From positions 339,300 to 403,299 of the forward strand of contig NZ_VWOX01000007.1 of assembly GCF_008629675.1 (NCBI RefSeq): 64,000 bases of DNA. The letters run 5' to 3'. Source of the DNA: Roseiconus nitratireducens. Its GTDB lineage: Bacteria > Planctomycetota > Planctomycetia > Pirellulales > Pirellulaceae. A program made the position numbers and the translations under genes. Under the pieces are notes generated by a model that did no database searches, was not told the origin of the DNA, and saw only the letters and a list, made by a program, of their open reading frames with translations. Below are positions 37,201 to 45,748 of this stretch, one piece after another. The first letter of the stretch is position 1, and the number at the start of each line of letters is the position of its first letter.

Positions 37201-38499
37201 CTAAAGTTGCGACGCTTCATTCTCCCTTGGTTGGAAGTCCGGTCAGATTCCGAGTCCACCGAAGGTTCCGCGACGGAACCGCCGCCGGAAATCGCGGGCG
37301 GCAGCTGGGGACGGGGGCGTCGCCTGTTTTTCAGCGAACAGGTCGGTTGTTTCAAGTGTCACCTCAGCCAAAGCGGCGGTGTTCCGATTGGGCCGGACCT
37401 CGGCAATTTGGTCCACCGCGACTACGCTTCGGTGCGACGTGACATCGAACAGCCAAGCTACGCGATCAATCCGGACTATGTCACGCACATCGCATTGCTC
37501 GATGACGGACGGGTCATGACGGGCGTGCTGCGTACCGAAGGCCAGGAATTGATTCTGGGCGACAAGGATGGCAAGTCGGTGACGCTGGATCGATCCCGGA
37601 TCGACCAGCTGAAACCGTCTGCGGTTTCTGTCATGCCGAAGGGGTTGCTGGATTCGTTGAATGACAGCCAGCGTCGGGACTTGATGACGTACCTGCTGTC
37701 CGCTCCGCCGCGGATGCCAGAGGATTCGCCGCTCGACGCCCCGCCGGTCCGAACTGCCGCGGAAGTTGCCCAAGCGTTGGCCGGGTCGAAAGCGGCCGAT
37801 CCGACCCGCAAGCATCTGAATCTGGTCCTGGTCGATGGCATCAAAGATCACGGCCCTGGGGAACACGACTACCCGGCCTGGCAACGTGTCTGGGAACAGC
37901 TGTTCTTGGCTGACCCAACGTTAACCGTCTCCACGGCGTTTGATTTCCCGTCGGACGAGCAATTGAATCAGGCCGATGTTGTGGTGTTTTTTCAAAAGGG
38001 CAGTTTTGGTGGGCTGCGTCAGCAGAAGCTGGATGCCTACCTGAAACAAGGCGGTGGCGCGGTCTACATTCATTGGGCCGTCAATGGGAACGATCGATCG
38101 TTGGAGTTTGCTAACCGTATCGGCTTGGCTTCCAAGGGCGGAAGCATTAAGTACCGTCACGGTCCGCTGACGCTGAAGATCCACCATCAGCAACATCCGA
38201 TCGTTCGAAACTTTGAACAGTTGCAGTTGTATGACGAAAGCTATTGGGAGCTGAGCGGCGATCCGAGCCAAATCACCTTGCTGGCGACCAGCCGTGAGGA
38301 TGGCAAGGCCACGCCGCAGATGTGGGCGACCGAACGACTGGGCGGTCGGGTCTTCGTCAGCATCCCGGGTCACTACAGTTGGACCTTCGACGATCCCTTG
38401 TTTCGAATCCTGCTGCTGCGGGGAATTGCCTGGACGGCGTCAGAGCCCGTCGATCGGTTCAACGAACTGGTTCGTCCCGGGGCCAGAATGTCACGCTAG
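34297..38499 (+). CDS. Secreted multidomain protein: LamG-like, PVC-type propeller, CxxCH heme, ThuA-like
   Basis: 1400 residues with a signal peptide ending PVPAADLP. Residues 45-275 look like a concanavalin/LamG-type domain (LELWLDAGRIN, DVAEIVIYDKALNESESQSIRKHLLSKH). Residues 315-670 match the PVC-type propeller/dehydrogenase-like region of planctomycetes (VRFRADGRLVTLGYNGDIHLLSDSDGDGLEDRSELFYDNEGSLRGPIGLALTP, and DLFCTEQEGATW). A CxxCH heme site, CFKCH, lies at about 1018-1022 after GRRLFFSEQVG. The C-terminus (about 1172-1390: LNLVLVDGIKDHGPGEHDYPAWQRVWEQLF, GGAVYIHWAVNGND, VFVSIPGHYSWTFDDPLFRILLLRGIAW) resembles ThuA. The protein is probably periplasmic and heme-bearing; substrate unknown. 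No known enzyme is proven here. Confidence 0.85.
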   Translation: MQSTANALLPFRPSLAMIVGAFFCVLLASGGPVPAADLPTVSADLELWLDAGRINDQRRANGDPEIDSGDALPVWPDASAGRRDCVQRDASRQPKLMQLGDDWFVRFDGEDDFLHEESSPTALEAASIFIVAAPHRNEGEYRALLAANQDGQRDYQSGFNVDLGAGPTRSFSQLNVEGRGFGGARNLRTQESEFGTLQLIEIRIDPIARRVEVWVDGNREGTRPFQPGSFSIQQLTVGARHHTIGPGEQRAQGHAAADVAEIVIYDKALNESESQSIRKHLLSKHSKLAEAIPDTVPGISQPGIPLVKVQDPPTIQMLVPGFRVQEIPVALTNVNNVRFRADGRLVTLGYNGDIHLLSDSDGDGLEDRSELFYDNEGSLRGPIGLALTPPNYPKGQGMFVPSKGKVSLIVDTDGDDRADQETVVADGWEEIPQNVDAVGMALDSDGNLYFGLGTANYANAYLVNDRGVAEYSLESDRGTVQKVSADFQTRETVCTGIRFPIAFAFNQHGDLFCTEQEGATWLANGNPFDELLHIRPDRHYGFPPRHPRHNPDVIDEPSTYDYRPQHQSTCGMVFNPPASEGATFGPPEWVNQALVCGESRGKLWKTDLVKTAEGYVAQSQLLACLQMLTVDACVAPNGDLVVACHSGPPDWGTGPEGPGKLFRIQMIQPEIPRPVAAWAETDREVRITFDHPLDPLSLREATSQIRIEYGEFVQPGDRFENLTPPYAVVQRQQMAPRFELPVRGLSVSADLHTVILQTDPMLRHVGYAITLPGRLAATHDDDAVDRSATERDPAKATRHRKQDQIDLGYSLGGVAVKWVPDSASEMESWSGWVPHPDLDVSRHLLSSSTAHRSLWQRLSEPGKLTLSTQVDLSDVLRPAVQPGAELDYQWPPESVELSLRCNVPCTVDATLRTALKVQSTEQGKRHRVQMPTDVTEPVRLSLVVPTGRGDALKLHCTVSTNEDSAERPLKLRRFILPWLEVRSDSESTEGSATEPPPEIAGGSWGRGRRLFFSEQVGCFKCHLSQSGGVPIGPDLGNLVHRDYASVRRDIEQPSYAINPDYVTHIALLDDGRVMTGVLRTEGQELILGDKDGKSVTLDRSRIDQLKPSAVSVMPKGLLDSLNDSQRRDLMTYLLSAPPRMPEDSPLDAPPVRTAAEVAQALAGSKAADPTRKHLNLVLVDGIKDHGPGEHDYPAWQRVWEQLFLADPTLTVSTAFDFPSDEQLNQADVVVFFQKGSFGGLRQQKLDAYLKQGGGAVYIHWAVNGNDRSLEFANRIGLASKGGSIKYRHGPLTLKIHHQQHPIVRNFEQLQLYDESYWELSGDPSQITLLATSREDGKATPQMWATERLGGRVFVSIPGHYSWTFDDPLFRILLLRGIAWTASEPVDRFNELVRPGARMSR

Positions 38500-38536
38500 C
38501 TGGACAGCGTCCTTTTCGTTTTTCGGTTCCCCCAGG

Positions 38537-39577
38537 ATGGCGATGCATCACGATCAACTTCCCCCAAACCAGCAATTGGTCAAGGGCGATCGCTGGCCGG
38601 TGGTTGGCGAACGCGCCCCACGAGAGGACGATGCCCCGTGGACCGTCACCCTGTGCGGTGAAGTCGAGTCCTGTCGCACGTGGACGGTGGAGGAATTGCG
38701 ATCGCTTCCGCAGGTTCATCGTCAGGTCGACGTGCACTGCGTCACCCGCTGGAGCAAGTTGGAGATGCCGTTCGAAGGGGTGCGATTTGCCGAGATCGTT
38801 CATGACCAATCCGGCGACCCGCTGTGGAAGAAAGATGCCACCCATGTTTCCTTCGTCGCGCGCAGTGATCGGGGCCATTCGACTTCGCTCCCATTGGACG
38901 AGCTACTGCGACTCGATCCGATCCTCGCGTTTTCCGCCCAGGGACAGCCGCTGTCCCAAGAGCATGGCGGGCCGGTTCGGATGGTGGTCCCGGGAAAGTA
39001 CTTTTACAAAAGCGTGAAATGGCTGGAGCGGATCGAGTTCCTGCGGGCGGATCGGCCGGGCTACTGGGAGGGCGAAGCAGGATACCACAACGGCGCGGAT
39101 CCCTGGCGGGAGCAGCGTTACATCGCGGCATCCGTTGGCAAGCAAGAGGCTTCCCGGCTGATTCGGCAACGGGATTTCAGTGGGCGTGATTTGTTAAGTC
39201 TGCAGGCGAGCGGGATGAACTTGGAAAAGCTTCGCGCGACGGGAGCCCTGCTGCGCAACGCCGACTTTCGCAGCGCCAATTTGCGCAATGCCGACTTCCG
39301 CGGGGCGAACCTTTCCAACGCGCACCTGCAGTCGGCCGATCTTCGGGACGCCGACTTTCGGGATGCGGATCTGGAGGGGGCCGATCTGAGCGACGCGGAT
39401 CTTCGTGGCGCTGACTTGCGCGGGACGTCACTCTTTGGCGCCACTTTTTGCGTGGTCGACCAGACCGGTTTCACTCATTCGGCGGCAACAATCGATTCCT
39501 CGACCCGATTGGATCCGACTTCGCTGCAGGGCCTGACCGCCGAACAACGTCAGTTCGTGGAGTCCTCTCATGACTGA
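38537..39577 (+). CDS. Molybdopterin-binding oxidoreductase fused to pentapeptide repeats
   Basis: 346 residues from the ATG at 38537. Residues 15-195 are a sulfite oxidase-like (YuiH/YedY-type) molybdopterin domain: VDVHCVTRWSKLEMPFEGVRFAEIV, with the candidate Mo-ligand Cys 68, then GGPVRMVVPGKYFYKSVKWLERIEFL and PGYWEGEAGYHNGADPW. Residues 212-305 are a run of A(D/N)LxX-type pentapeptide repeats (NADFRSANLRNADFRGANL, then similar units) forming a right-handed beta-helix. Fusion of these two modules is unusual. No signal peptide is seen, so it is probably cytoplasmic, unlike YedY. The Mo-cofactor genes are not nearby. It starts 37 bases after the preceding stop. Confidence 0.85.
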   Translation: MAMHHDQLPPNQQLVKGDRWPVVGERAPREDDAPWTVTLCGEVESCRTWTVEELRSLPQVHRQVDVHCVTRWSKLEMPFEGVRFAEIVHDQSGDPLWKKDATHVSFVARSDRGHSTSLPLDELLRLDPILAFSAQGQPLSQEHGGPVRMVVPGKYFYKSVKWLERIEFLRADRPGYWEGEAGYHNGADPWREQRYIAASVGKQEASRLIRQRDFSGRDLLSLQASGMNLEKLRATGALLRNADFRSANLRNADFRGANLSNAHLQSADLRDADFRDADLEGADLSDADLRGADLRGTSLFGATFCVVDQTGFTHSAATIDSSTRLDPTSLQGLTAEQRQFVESSHD

Positions 39578-39659
39578 TGCAAAGAAACGCAAACGAACTG
39601 GACAGTCAAGTCGCACGCTCCCGCAAGGAGGTCGTGCAGCTTTAATCCTGACGGCGGAA

Positions 39660-39851
39660 CTACCAGATCCAATCAACAAGCGTCCGCGCGAGGTAGTCGA
39701 TGGCGGACAGGAAGCCGGTCAGCGCGATCATTGCGACGAAGCAGAGCACAATGAATTTTCCCAGATGCTGGTGATTGCGTCCCGGCGGTTTCGCGTCGTT
39801 TGAACCTTCCTCGGACTTTCGCGGAGGTCGGTAGGGGTTCGATTGGCTCAT
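39660..39851 (-). CDS. Small membrane protein with N-terminal NPYRPP motif
   Basis: 63 residues, MSQSNPYRPPRKSEEGS at the N-terminus and one membrane helix (FIVLCFVAMIALTGFLSAIDYL). Short proteins starting 'NPYxxP' are frequent in planctomycete genomes. Function unknown. It ends 83 bases from the convergent molybdopterin-fusion gene. Confidence 0.6.
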   Translation of the reverse strand: MSQSNPYRPPRKSEEGSNDAKPPGRNHQHLGKFIVLCFVAMIALTGFLSAIDYLARTLVDWIW

Positions 39852-40240
39852 CTAAAGTTGACCGGAACGCAGTCACTGTCGGTGGTTTCGCGGTGCGGTT
39901 CGATGGGACCGATCTAGGTTCCACTCATCGGTCGGCGACCAGCAGTTCTTCGATGATAGATGCGTTCGTTGATGCGATTCCAGGGGGAAGTCGACATCAA
40001 GATCGAAATCGATCGGTGACATTTCGTGTCACCAAACTTCGTTTGTGTCGGTGAAGAATCGGCTTGAGCCAGCGGCGGCGTCGTTGCGGCGAGCATGATC
40101 GCGCCGTTGTCGATCAGCGTCTTCGTCGTGCGTTTTCCAAAACCAAGTCCCCGTTTTCGGTGGCTTCGTTCACCATCAGACGGGCGGTGCGAATGAAATC
40201 GCGGCAGCACGACGCCGGACGACACGTGCCCTTGAGGAAA
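39852..40240. other. 389-base spacer, no supported gene
   Basis: Between the small membrane protein and the hybrid kinase gene's 3' end. An open frame on the minus strand (39914-40225) and one on the plus strand (40064-40267) overlap one another; neither has protein-like composition. Nothing else is recognised. Confidence 0.35.
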
Positions 40241-43093
40241 TTAACCGCCGGAAGATTCCTCGCCTGATTCCATGAACCGATTCAACTCGTCGAGCATCAT
40301 CTCGACTTCGGTTTCCAGGCGTTCCAGCAACGATTGCGAATTGTCCAACTGCTCGTTGCGCGCGGCCGTTTCCAATTCTTCTGCGGCGTCGTGCACTCGT
40401 TTAGCCGAGAAGAGATTTGCAGAACCCTTGAGCGTGTGCGCCGTGCGTCGGATGGCCGGCCCGTCGGTCTGCGAAACGGATTCGTGCAACGCAGCGATCA
40501 TGTCCGTGCACTCGTTCACGAACACTTTGGCGAGTTGCCGAACGCCTCGCAGCCCATGCGGGATGCGGCTTGCCGCGGCACCCAGGTCGATGATATCGCT
40601 GGATCGCGTCGGTGGGTCGGCTTCGGAATCCGATTCGGGGGAGGGCTCTTCGGTCACATCCGGTGGAGATCCAGTATCGGGCGTCGAACGGGTCGCTTCG
40701 AGTCCTTCCAGGACTGATTTTTCCGGAGCAAATCGAGCCATCGTCTCCTGAAGATCCGGGTGATGGATGGGCTTGGCCAGGTAGGCATCCATCCCAGCCT
40801 TGAGACATGCTTCGGCGTCTTCTTTCATCGCGGCGGCGGTCAGCGCGACGATCGGAATGTGGCCTCCGGTTGTGCGTTCGTGATTTCGGATCGCTTCACT
40901 GGCTTCCAATCCGTCCATGATGGGCATGTGCATGTCCATCAGGATTAAGTCAAACGGCTCCTCTTTCCACGCCGCGACCGCCTGACGCCCGTCACTGACC
41001 ACCACGGCGGAATGCCCGGCCGCTTCCAGCATCCCGATCGCCACCTGCTGATTGGCCAAGCCGTCTTCGGCGACCAGAACACGCAAGTGCGGGCAGGACG
41101 GAAGCGAATTCCGCTTCCGGGGCTCGCCGCTTTCTCGAATGTGCATCACGTCCAAAACCGCATCCAGTAACTCGGACTGGATGACGGGTTTGGTCATGTA
41201 CCGCGATATCTGCGATTCTTCGCAGCGGCCGGTGTCATCGGTGCTGGTGGCGGAGGACAAGATGATCAGCTTCATCTGGTCACGCGAATGCGTTTCTCGA
41301 ATGCGTTTGGCCAATTCGAATCCGTCCATGCCGGGCATCATGCAGTCCAGGACGGCCAAAGCGTATGGTTTTCCTCGTTCGTCCGCCTCGCGTATCAAAT
41401 CGAGTGCCTCGGAGCCTCCGGTCGCCAGTGCCGGTTTCAACCGCCACGTCGAGAAGATCTCTTTCAGAATTCGCAGGTTGGTTTGGTTGTCATCGACCAA
41501 CAGCACGGGCAGTCCGGCCAAACGATTGAGTTCTTTCTTGGGGTCGATCACCTGTTCGTCGGCCAGAGGGAAGTGCGCGGTGAAATAGAACTCCGTCCCC
41601 TGGCCGGGCCGGCTCTTCAATTCAAGCTCGCCGTGCATCAATTCGACAAGTTGTCTGGAGATGGCGAGCCCCAATCCGGTGCCGCCAAAGCGTCGTGTCG
41701 TCGAGGCGTCGGCTTGTGTGAACGGATCCAAGACGGATGCCTGCTTGTCTTTTGGAATTCCGATTCCCGTGTCACGGATGCTGAATCGCAGGGGCGTCGT
41801 TCCGGGAGGATCGCTTGAGTGCGGTTTCCCCTTGCTGACGTCCACGACCACTTCGCCTTCATCGGTAAACTTGATGGCGTTGCCGATCAAGTTGATCAAC
41901 ACTTGCCGCAACCGTCCCGGGTCACCGACCCAGCGGTCGGGAAGGTTCGGTGCGACCCGACACGCAAGCTCCAGATTCTTTTCCGCGGCCCGAATGGCCA
42001 GCGTCTGTCCTGACTTTTCGATCAAGTCGCGGAGGGAAAAGGAGATCGATTCCAGTTGCAGTTTCCGAGACTCGATTTTGGAAAAATCCAGGATCTCGTT
42101 CAGCAGCTGCAGGAGTGATTCGGCGGAATCACGGATCAGGTGGACGTAGTCGTACTGCTTTGCTTTGAGTTCCGACTGGGCGAGCAATTCCGACATGCCG
42201 ATGATGGCGTTCATAGGTGTGCGGATCTCGTGACTCATGTTGGCCAGGAAATCGCCCTTGGCTTTGTTGGCGGCGTCGGCCGCATCACGCGCCTCGCGAA
42301 GGTCGTCTTCGTAACGCTTCAATTCCGTGATGTCGCGAGAAATGCCGAAGGTCCCGATGATCTCTCCGTCGTCATTGAACAGCGGCATTTTTGTGGAGAT
42401 GCACCAGGTGTCATCGCGGTTCGGCCACGTCTCGCGTTCCACCAGGTCGACCAGCGGGTTGCCGGATTCGATGATCCTCAATTCATCGCTTCTCGCTGCT
42501 TCGGCGTGGGCGGCCGTGAAGATGTCGGCGTCCGTCTTCCCCACCACGTCCTGTTCCCCGGAGAACCCGAACTTGTGGGCCATCGCCTTGCTGATTCGCA
42601 TGAACCGGCTATCGCGATCTTTGAAATAGATGCTGTCCGGAATGTTTTTCAGCAGCGCGTTCAACAGATGACGCTCGTGCTGCAGTTCACGCTCGGCCAA
42701 ATGGCGGGCGGTGACGTCCCAGAACACCAATTGAATCCCGATGATCTCATTGTCTTCTCCGAAGATCGGACTCTTGATGCGTTCGATCCAACAGGGCTTG
42801 CCATCCTGGTTGACGGATTCTTCGACGTCGTGGAGGACCTTGTGCTCGCGGATGACGCGCTGATCGTCATGCGAGTATCGGTTGGCAATCTCTTCGGGGA
42901 AAAGGTCCGCGTCGGTCTTGCCGATCACGTCCTCCCACTTCAAACCGCGAAGTTCCAGGTACGTTTGATTCGCGAACAGTCGCCGGCCGTCCAAGTCCTT
43001 GATCAGGACGCTCAGGGGGAGCGTGTTGACGAGTGACTCATAGGTCGATCGCGCGTCGTCGGACGCCACGTTTTGAATGCCCTGCTCGGACAT
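40241..43093 (-). CDS. Soluble hybrid histidine kinase: PAS-PAS-HisKA-HATPase-REC-REC-Hpt
   Basis: 950 residues, no membrane helix. Two PAS domains (about 15-130 and 145-260) each contain the pattern 'GKTDADLFP/IF' and 'EEIIGI...W/FDVT', suggesting they are related duplicates. HisKA has His 288 in NMSHEIRTPMN; HATPase has NLIGNAIKFT, DTGIGIP and GGTGLGLAIS. Two receivers follow, with Asp 583 (LDCMMPGMDG) and Asp 720 (MDMHMPIMDG). The C-terminal Hpt has His 886 in RRTAHTLKGS. So all phosphotransfer steps are present in one protein. It lies 43 bases downstream of the receiver-ATPase gene and probably shares its transcript. Confidence 0.93.
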   Translation of the reverse strand: MSEQGIQNVASDDARSTYESLVNTLPLSVLIKDLDGRRLFANQTYLELRGLKWEDVIGKTDADLFPEEIANRYSHDDQRVIREHKVLHDVEESVNQDGKPCWIERIKSPIFGEDNEIIGIQLVFWDVTARHLAERELQHERHLLNALLKNIPDSIYFKDRDSRFMRISKAMAHKFGFSGEQDVVGKTDADIFTAAHAEAARSDELRIIESGNPLVDLVERETWPNRDDTWCISTKMPLFNDDGEIIGTFGISRDITELKRYEDDLREARDAADAANKAKGDFLANMSHEIRTPMNAIIGMSELLAQSELKAKQYDYVHLIRDSAESLLQLLNEILDFSKIESRKLQLESISFSLRDLIEKSGQTLAIRAAEKNLELACRVAPNLPDRWVGDPGRLRQVLINLIGNAIKFTDEGEVVVDVSKGKPHSSDPPGTTPLRFSIRDTGIGIPKDKQASVLDPFTQADASTTRRFGGTGLGLAISRQLVELMHGELELKSRPGQGTEFYFTAHFPLADEQVIDPKKELNRLAGLPVLLVDDNQTNLRILKEIFSTWRLKPALATGGSEALDLIREADERGKPYALAVLDCMMPGMDGFELAKRIRETHSRDQMKLIILSSATSTDDTGRCEESQISRYMTKPVIQSELLDAVLDVMHIRESGEPRKRNSLPSCPHLRVLVAEDGLANQQVAIGMLEAAGHSAVVVSDGRQAVAAWKEEPFDLILMDMHMPIMDGLEASEAIRNHERTTGGHIPIVALTAAAMKEDAEACLKAGMDAYLAKPIHHPDLQETMARFAPEKSVLEGLEATRSTPDTGSPPDVTEEPSPESDSEADPPTRSSDIIDLGAAASRIPHGLRGVRQLAKVFVNECTDMIAALHESVSQTDGPAIRRTAHTLKGSANLFSAKRVHDAAEELETAARNEQLDNSQSLLERLETEVEMMLDELNRFMESGEESSGG

Positions 43094-43136
43094 CGGTCTT
43101 CTCTCCGGTGAGGAGTATCAAAGGAAACGCTTGTCA

Positions 43137-44042
43137 TTACTCCGTGGGGACGCAGTTCTTGACAATCGTGATCTCGTTCCCTTCGTCATTGAAGGTCACT
43201 TCGTCGGCAAAGCTCATGATCAATACCAGTCCGCGGCCGGATTCGGCCTCCAGCGTGCCCGACTTGGCAACATCCGGGATTTTGCTTTTCGCAAACCCCT
43301 GTCCTTGGTCACGCACGATCAGCCGAATCTGATCCTTCGCTGCCGATACCTCGACATAGACCTTGCGATCTTTGAAGGGCTCTTCCTGCTTGCGTCGTTC
43401 AATCGAATCGGTGGTGGCCCCGTCGTAGATCACCGCCCGGTGAGAGGGAAGCACCGATGAGCCCAGCCCGAGGTTGCCATGAAACATGGCGTTGAACACC
43501 GCGTGCTCCACCGCGCCGCCCAGTCGAGTCAGTTCGCGGCCGCAGAGCAGGTCCATGCCGGCTACCATCTGCGTGACCAGGCTGACCAGCGGGCTGATCA
43601 AGGCGGGGTCATTGCCCAGCTCAAATACGAACACACTCTTTTGCATCGCCGCAATCAGCTGCGCATAACTCGCGTCGCTGCGGAGAATCCCCAAGACGTT
43701 CGCGATCGTGTCATTGAGCATCGACTGCAGGTGATTCTTGGGCACGTAGCTGGCCGCGCCGCTTTGCAACGCCTGCGTCGCCAGTTCTTCCGATCCCTGC
43801 CCCGTGACCAAGATGGCCGGGACGTACGAATGCAACGAGTTCATGCTTTGAACCAGCTGCAAGCCGTTCATTTCCGGCATCTCCAAGTCGGTCACGACGA
43901 TGTCGGTGGACTCGTTCGAAAGAACGTCCAAAGCGACCTTGCCGTTGGCCGCATGGCGAACCTGGTGCCCCCCTTCTTCCAGAAGCATTCGCATCTCGAC
44001 GGCCTGCGTCGGGCTGTCCTCAACTAAAAGCACTTTGGCCAT
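43137..44042 (-). CDS. Receiver domain fused to GHKL-type ATPase domain (RsbW-like)
   Basis: 301 residues from the ATG at 44042. Residues 1-125 are a receiver domain (KVLLVEDSPTQ; Asp 52 in VVTDLEMPEMNG). Residues 155-301 are a GHKL ATPase of the anti-sigma (RsbW/HATPase_c_2) kind: GGAVEHAVFNAMFHGN (N box), RLIVRDQGQGF (G1) and SGRGLVLIMSFADEVTFNDEG (G2). There is no HisKA, so it is not a classical sensor kinase; it could be a phosphorylation-controlled anti-sigma or Ser kinase. It is the first gene of the operon with the hybrid kinase, whose receiver/Hpt may pass phosphate to it. No sigma factor or antagonist gene is adjacent. Confidence 0.88.
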   Translation of the reverse strand: MAKVLLVEDSPTQAVEMRMLLEEGGHQVRHAANGKVALDVLSNESTDIVVTDLEMPEMNGLQLVQSMNSLHSYVPAILVTGQGSEELATQALQSGAASYVPKNHLQSMLNDTIANVLGILRSDASYAQLIAAMQKSVFVFELGNDPALISPLVSLVTQMVAGMDLLCGRELTRLGGAVEHAVFNAMFHGNLGLGSSVLPSHRAVIYDGATTDSIERRKQEEPFKDRKVYVEVSAAKDQIRLIVRDQGQGFAKSKIPDVAKSGTLEAESGRGLVLIMSFADEVTFNDEGNEITIVKNCVPTE

Positions 44043-44297
44043 CGCTACTCTCCTCGTCGGGAAGACGCTGTTGGGGATTCGAGGGTCGTCCCGACCCCCC
44101 AAGGCAATTCTACACGATCGCGAGAGTCAAGGGTCAGCGGAATCAAATCCAATCGGGGATTCTGGCGAGACGTCCGGAGGGGGCACGCGACCGCGATGAC
44201 AGCGCCGCCACCGTCCGGCGACGGTAGCTCCATCGACTTCGTGATCAACGCGCATCCCGCGACCGGGCGGCGTGACCCCGCGAACATCCACGGCTCA

Positions 44298-45641
44298 TCA
44301 ATTCTCGTTGACCGGGTTGTCAGTCAGAACCTGGGGCGTCGACGAAGCCAGTTTTAGAAACACAATATGGGAAGGGTTTCCGACGGGAACGAACTGCCCC
44401 GTGAACTCCAATCCGCCGCTCGCCCGATCGACTTTGAAGACGGCCAAATTGTCGGCCCGTTGATTGCCACAGTAGAGGTATCGACCCGACGGATCCAACG
44501 TGAAACTTCGCGGGTAATCACCCCGCGTCCATACTTCTCCGACACGTTCAAGCCGGCCCTTGGGACCGACCGAAAAGATGGCGATGCTGTCGTACAGTCG
44601 GTTCCCCGCGTACACAAACCGTCCGTCGTGCGAGACCAGGATCTCCGAACAGAAATTGCTCCCGGCGAACCCTGGCGGTAGCGTGGAAACCGTCTGTCGA
44701 GGCGAAAGCTCACCCGTTTCGCTGGAGAAGTCGAACAACACCACGGTCGAGCCCTCCTCTTGAATGGAATACAGCCATTGACCGTCGGGATGAAAATGAA
44801 AATGTCGCGGGCCGTCGCCCGGTGGCAATGCGACGAACGGCGTGGCGGCCGGCGTCAGCTTTCCGGTCGTCATCTCGATTCTCCAAACGAAGATTCGGTC
44901 CAAGCCCAAATCGACGTGCAGCACGAACTTGCCGGACGGGTCGGACTGGATCATGTGAGCATGCGTGTGATCATGCCCGCTGAATGCTTTGCTGCCGAGC
45001 GGCGCGTTGGTTGCCCGCGTCGGGCCAAGCTGTCCGGAGTCTTCCTTGACGTCCACCGCATGGCCGAGTCGGCCGTCCTGTTCGATCGGCAGCACGGCGA
45101 TGGAGCCGCCAAAGTAGTTGGCCACCAGAAGGTACTTGCCCGACGGATGGATGCTGACGTACGTGGGCCCCGCCCCGGCGGACGGGACCGTGTTGATTAG
45201 GCGGAGGCTACCATCGGACGCATCAATCGCAAACGCGCTGATGCTGCCGTGGCCATGGGGTCCAACCCGATCCGTCTCGTTGGCAGAGTACAACCGATCG
45301 CCGGCTTGATTGACGACCAGGCAACTGGGGCTGGTGCCCATCTCGTAGACGCCCGCCTCGGTCAGCGCACCGGATTCCCGGTCGACCCAAAAACGGTGAA
45401 TGCCCCGCCCATTGCCCGGCGGCAGATCCACCTGGGTCGGCAGGGTGTCCTTGATCGGCGAACTGAAGGTGCCCACGTAGGCCATCAGCCGCGAATCCTC
45501 CGTTGGCCCTTGGGACGGATGAGGCTGTGGCGAATCCCCTTCGCCGGCCCTGACGCTGATGCCCAGGCCGCTGATGTCCGGGCCGCTCATGCCCAGGCAA
45601 ACGGCAAAGATGAACGCAGCGGTCGACAATACTGGCTTCAC
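44298..45641 (-). CDS. Secreted lactonase-family beta-propeller protein (6-phosphogluconolactonase-like)
   Basis: 447 residues from the GTG at 45641, which has GGGAG seven bases upstream; an ATG at 45686 would add 15 polar residues. A signal peptide precedes a seven-bladed propeller of the lactonase type: MAYVGTFSSPIKD at the start, GRGIHRFWVDRESGAL, GPTYVSIHPSGKYLLVANYFGGSIAVLPI, GPRHFHFHPDGQWLYSIQEEGSTVVLFDF and RSFTLDPSGRYLYCGNQRADNLAVFKVD. These match the YkgB/Pgl (lactonase, 7-bladed) family. The substrate is unknown; secretion suggests a lactone of carbohydrate origin rather than 6-phosphogluconolactone. It lies downstream of the acyltransferase-like gene on the same strand. Confidence 0.87.
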   Translation of the reverse strand: MKPVLSTAAFIFAVCLGMSGPDISGLGISVRAGEGDSPQPHPSQGPTEDSRLMAYVGTFSSPIKDTLPTQVDLPPGNGRGIHRFWVDRESGALTEAGVYEMGTSPSCLVVNQAGDRLYSANETDRVGPHGHGSISAFAIDASDGSLRLINTVPSAGAGPTYVSIHPSGKYLLVANYFGGSIAVLPIEQDGRLGHAVDVKEDSGQLGPTRATNAPLGSKAFSGHDHTHAHMIQSDPSGKFVLHVDLGLDRIFVWRIEMTTGKLTPAATPFVALPPGDGPRHFHFHPDGQWLYSIQEEGSTVVLFDFSSETGELSPRQTVSTLPPGFAGSNFCSEILVSHDGRFVYAGNRLYDSIAIFSVGPKGRLERVGEVWTRGDYPRSFTLDPSGRYLYCGNQRADNLAVFKVDRASGGLEFTGQFVPVGNPSHIVFLKLASSTPQVLTDNPVNEN

Positions 45642-45748
45642 AAAGGGACTCCCGTCAGAGACATCGCGGTTTTGGAGGAGCCGCATTGTAAGCGATCAAA
45701 CACGGTCCGCGATCATCGCCGCGGGAGGATGCGTGCTTGCGAATGGAA

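Noticed and set aside
39914..40225. A 103-residue minus-strand open frame
   Set aside because: Composition is not protein-like, no ribosome site, and it overlaps an equally poor frame on the other strand.
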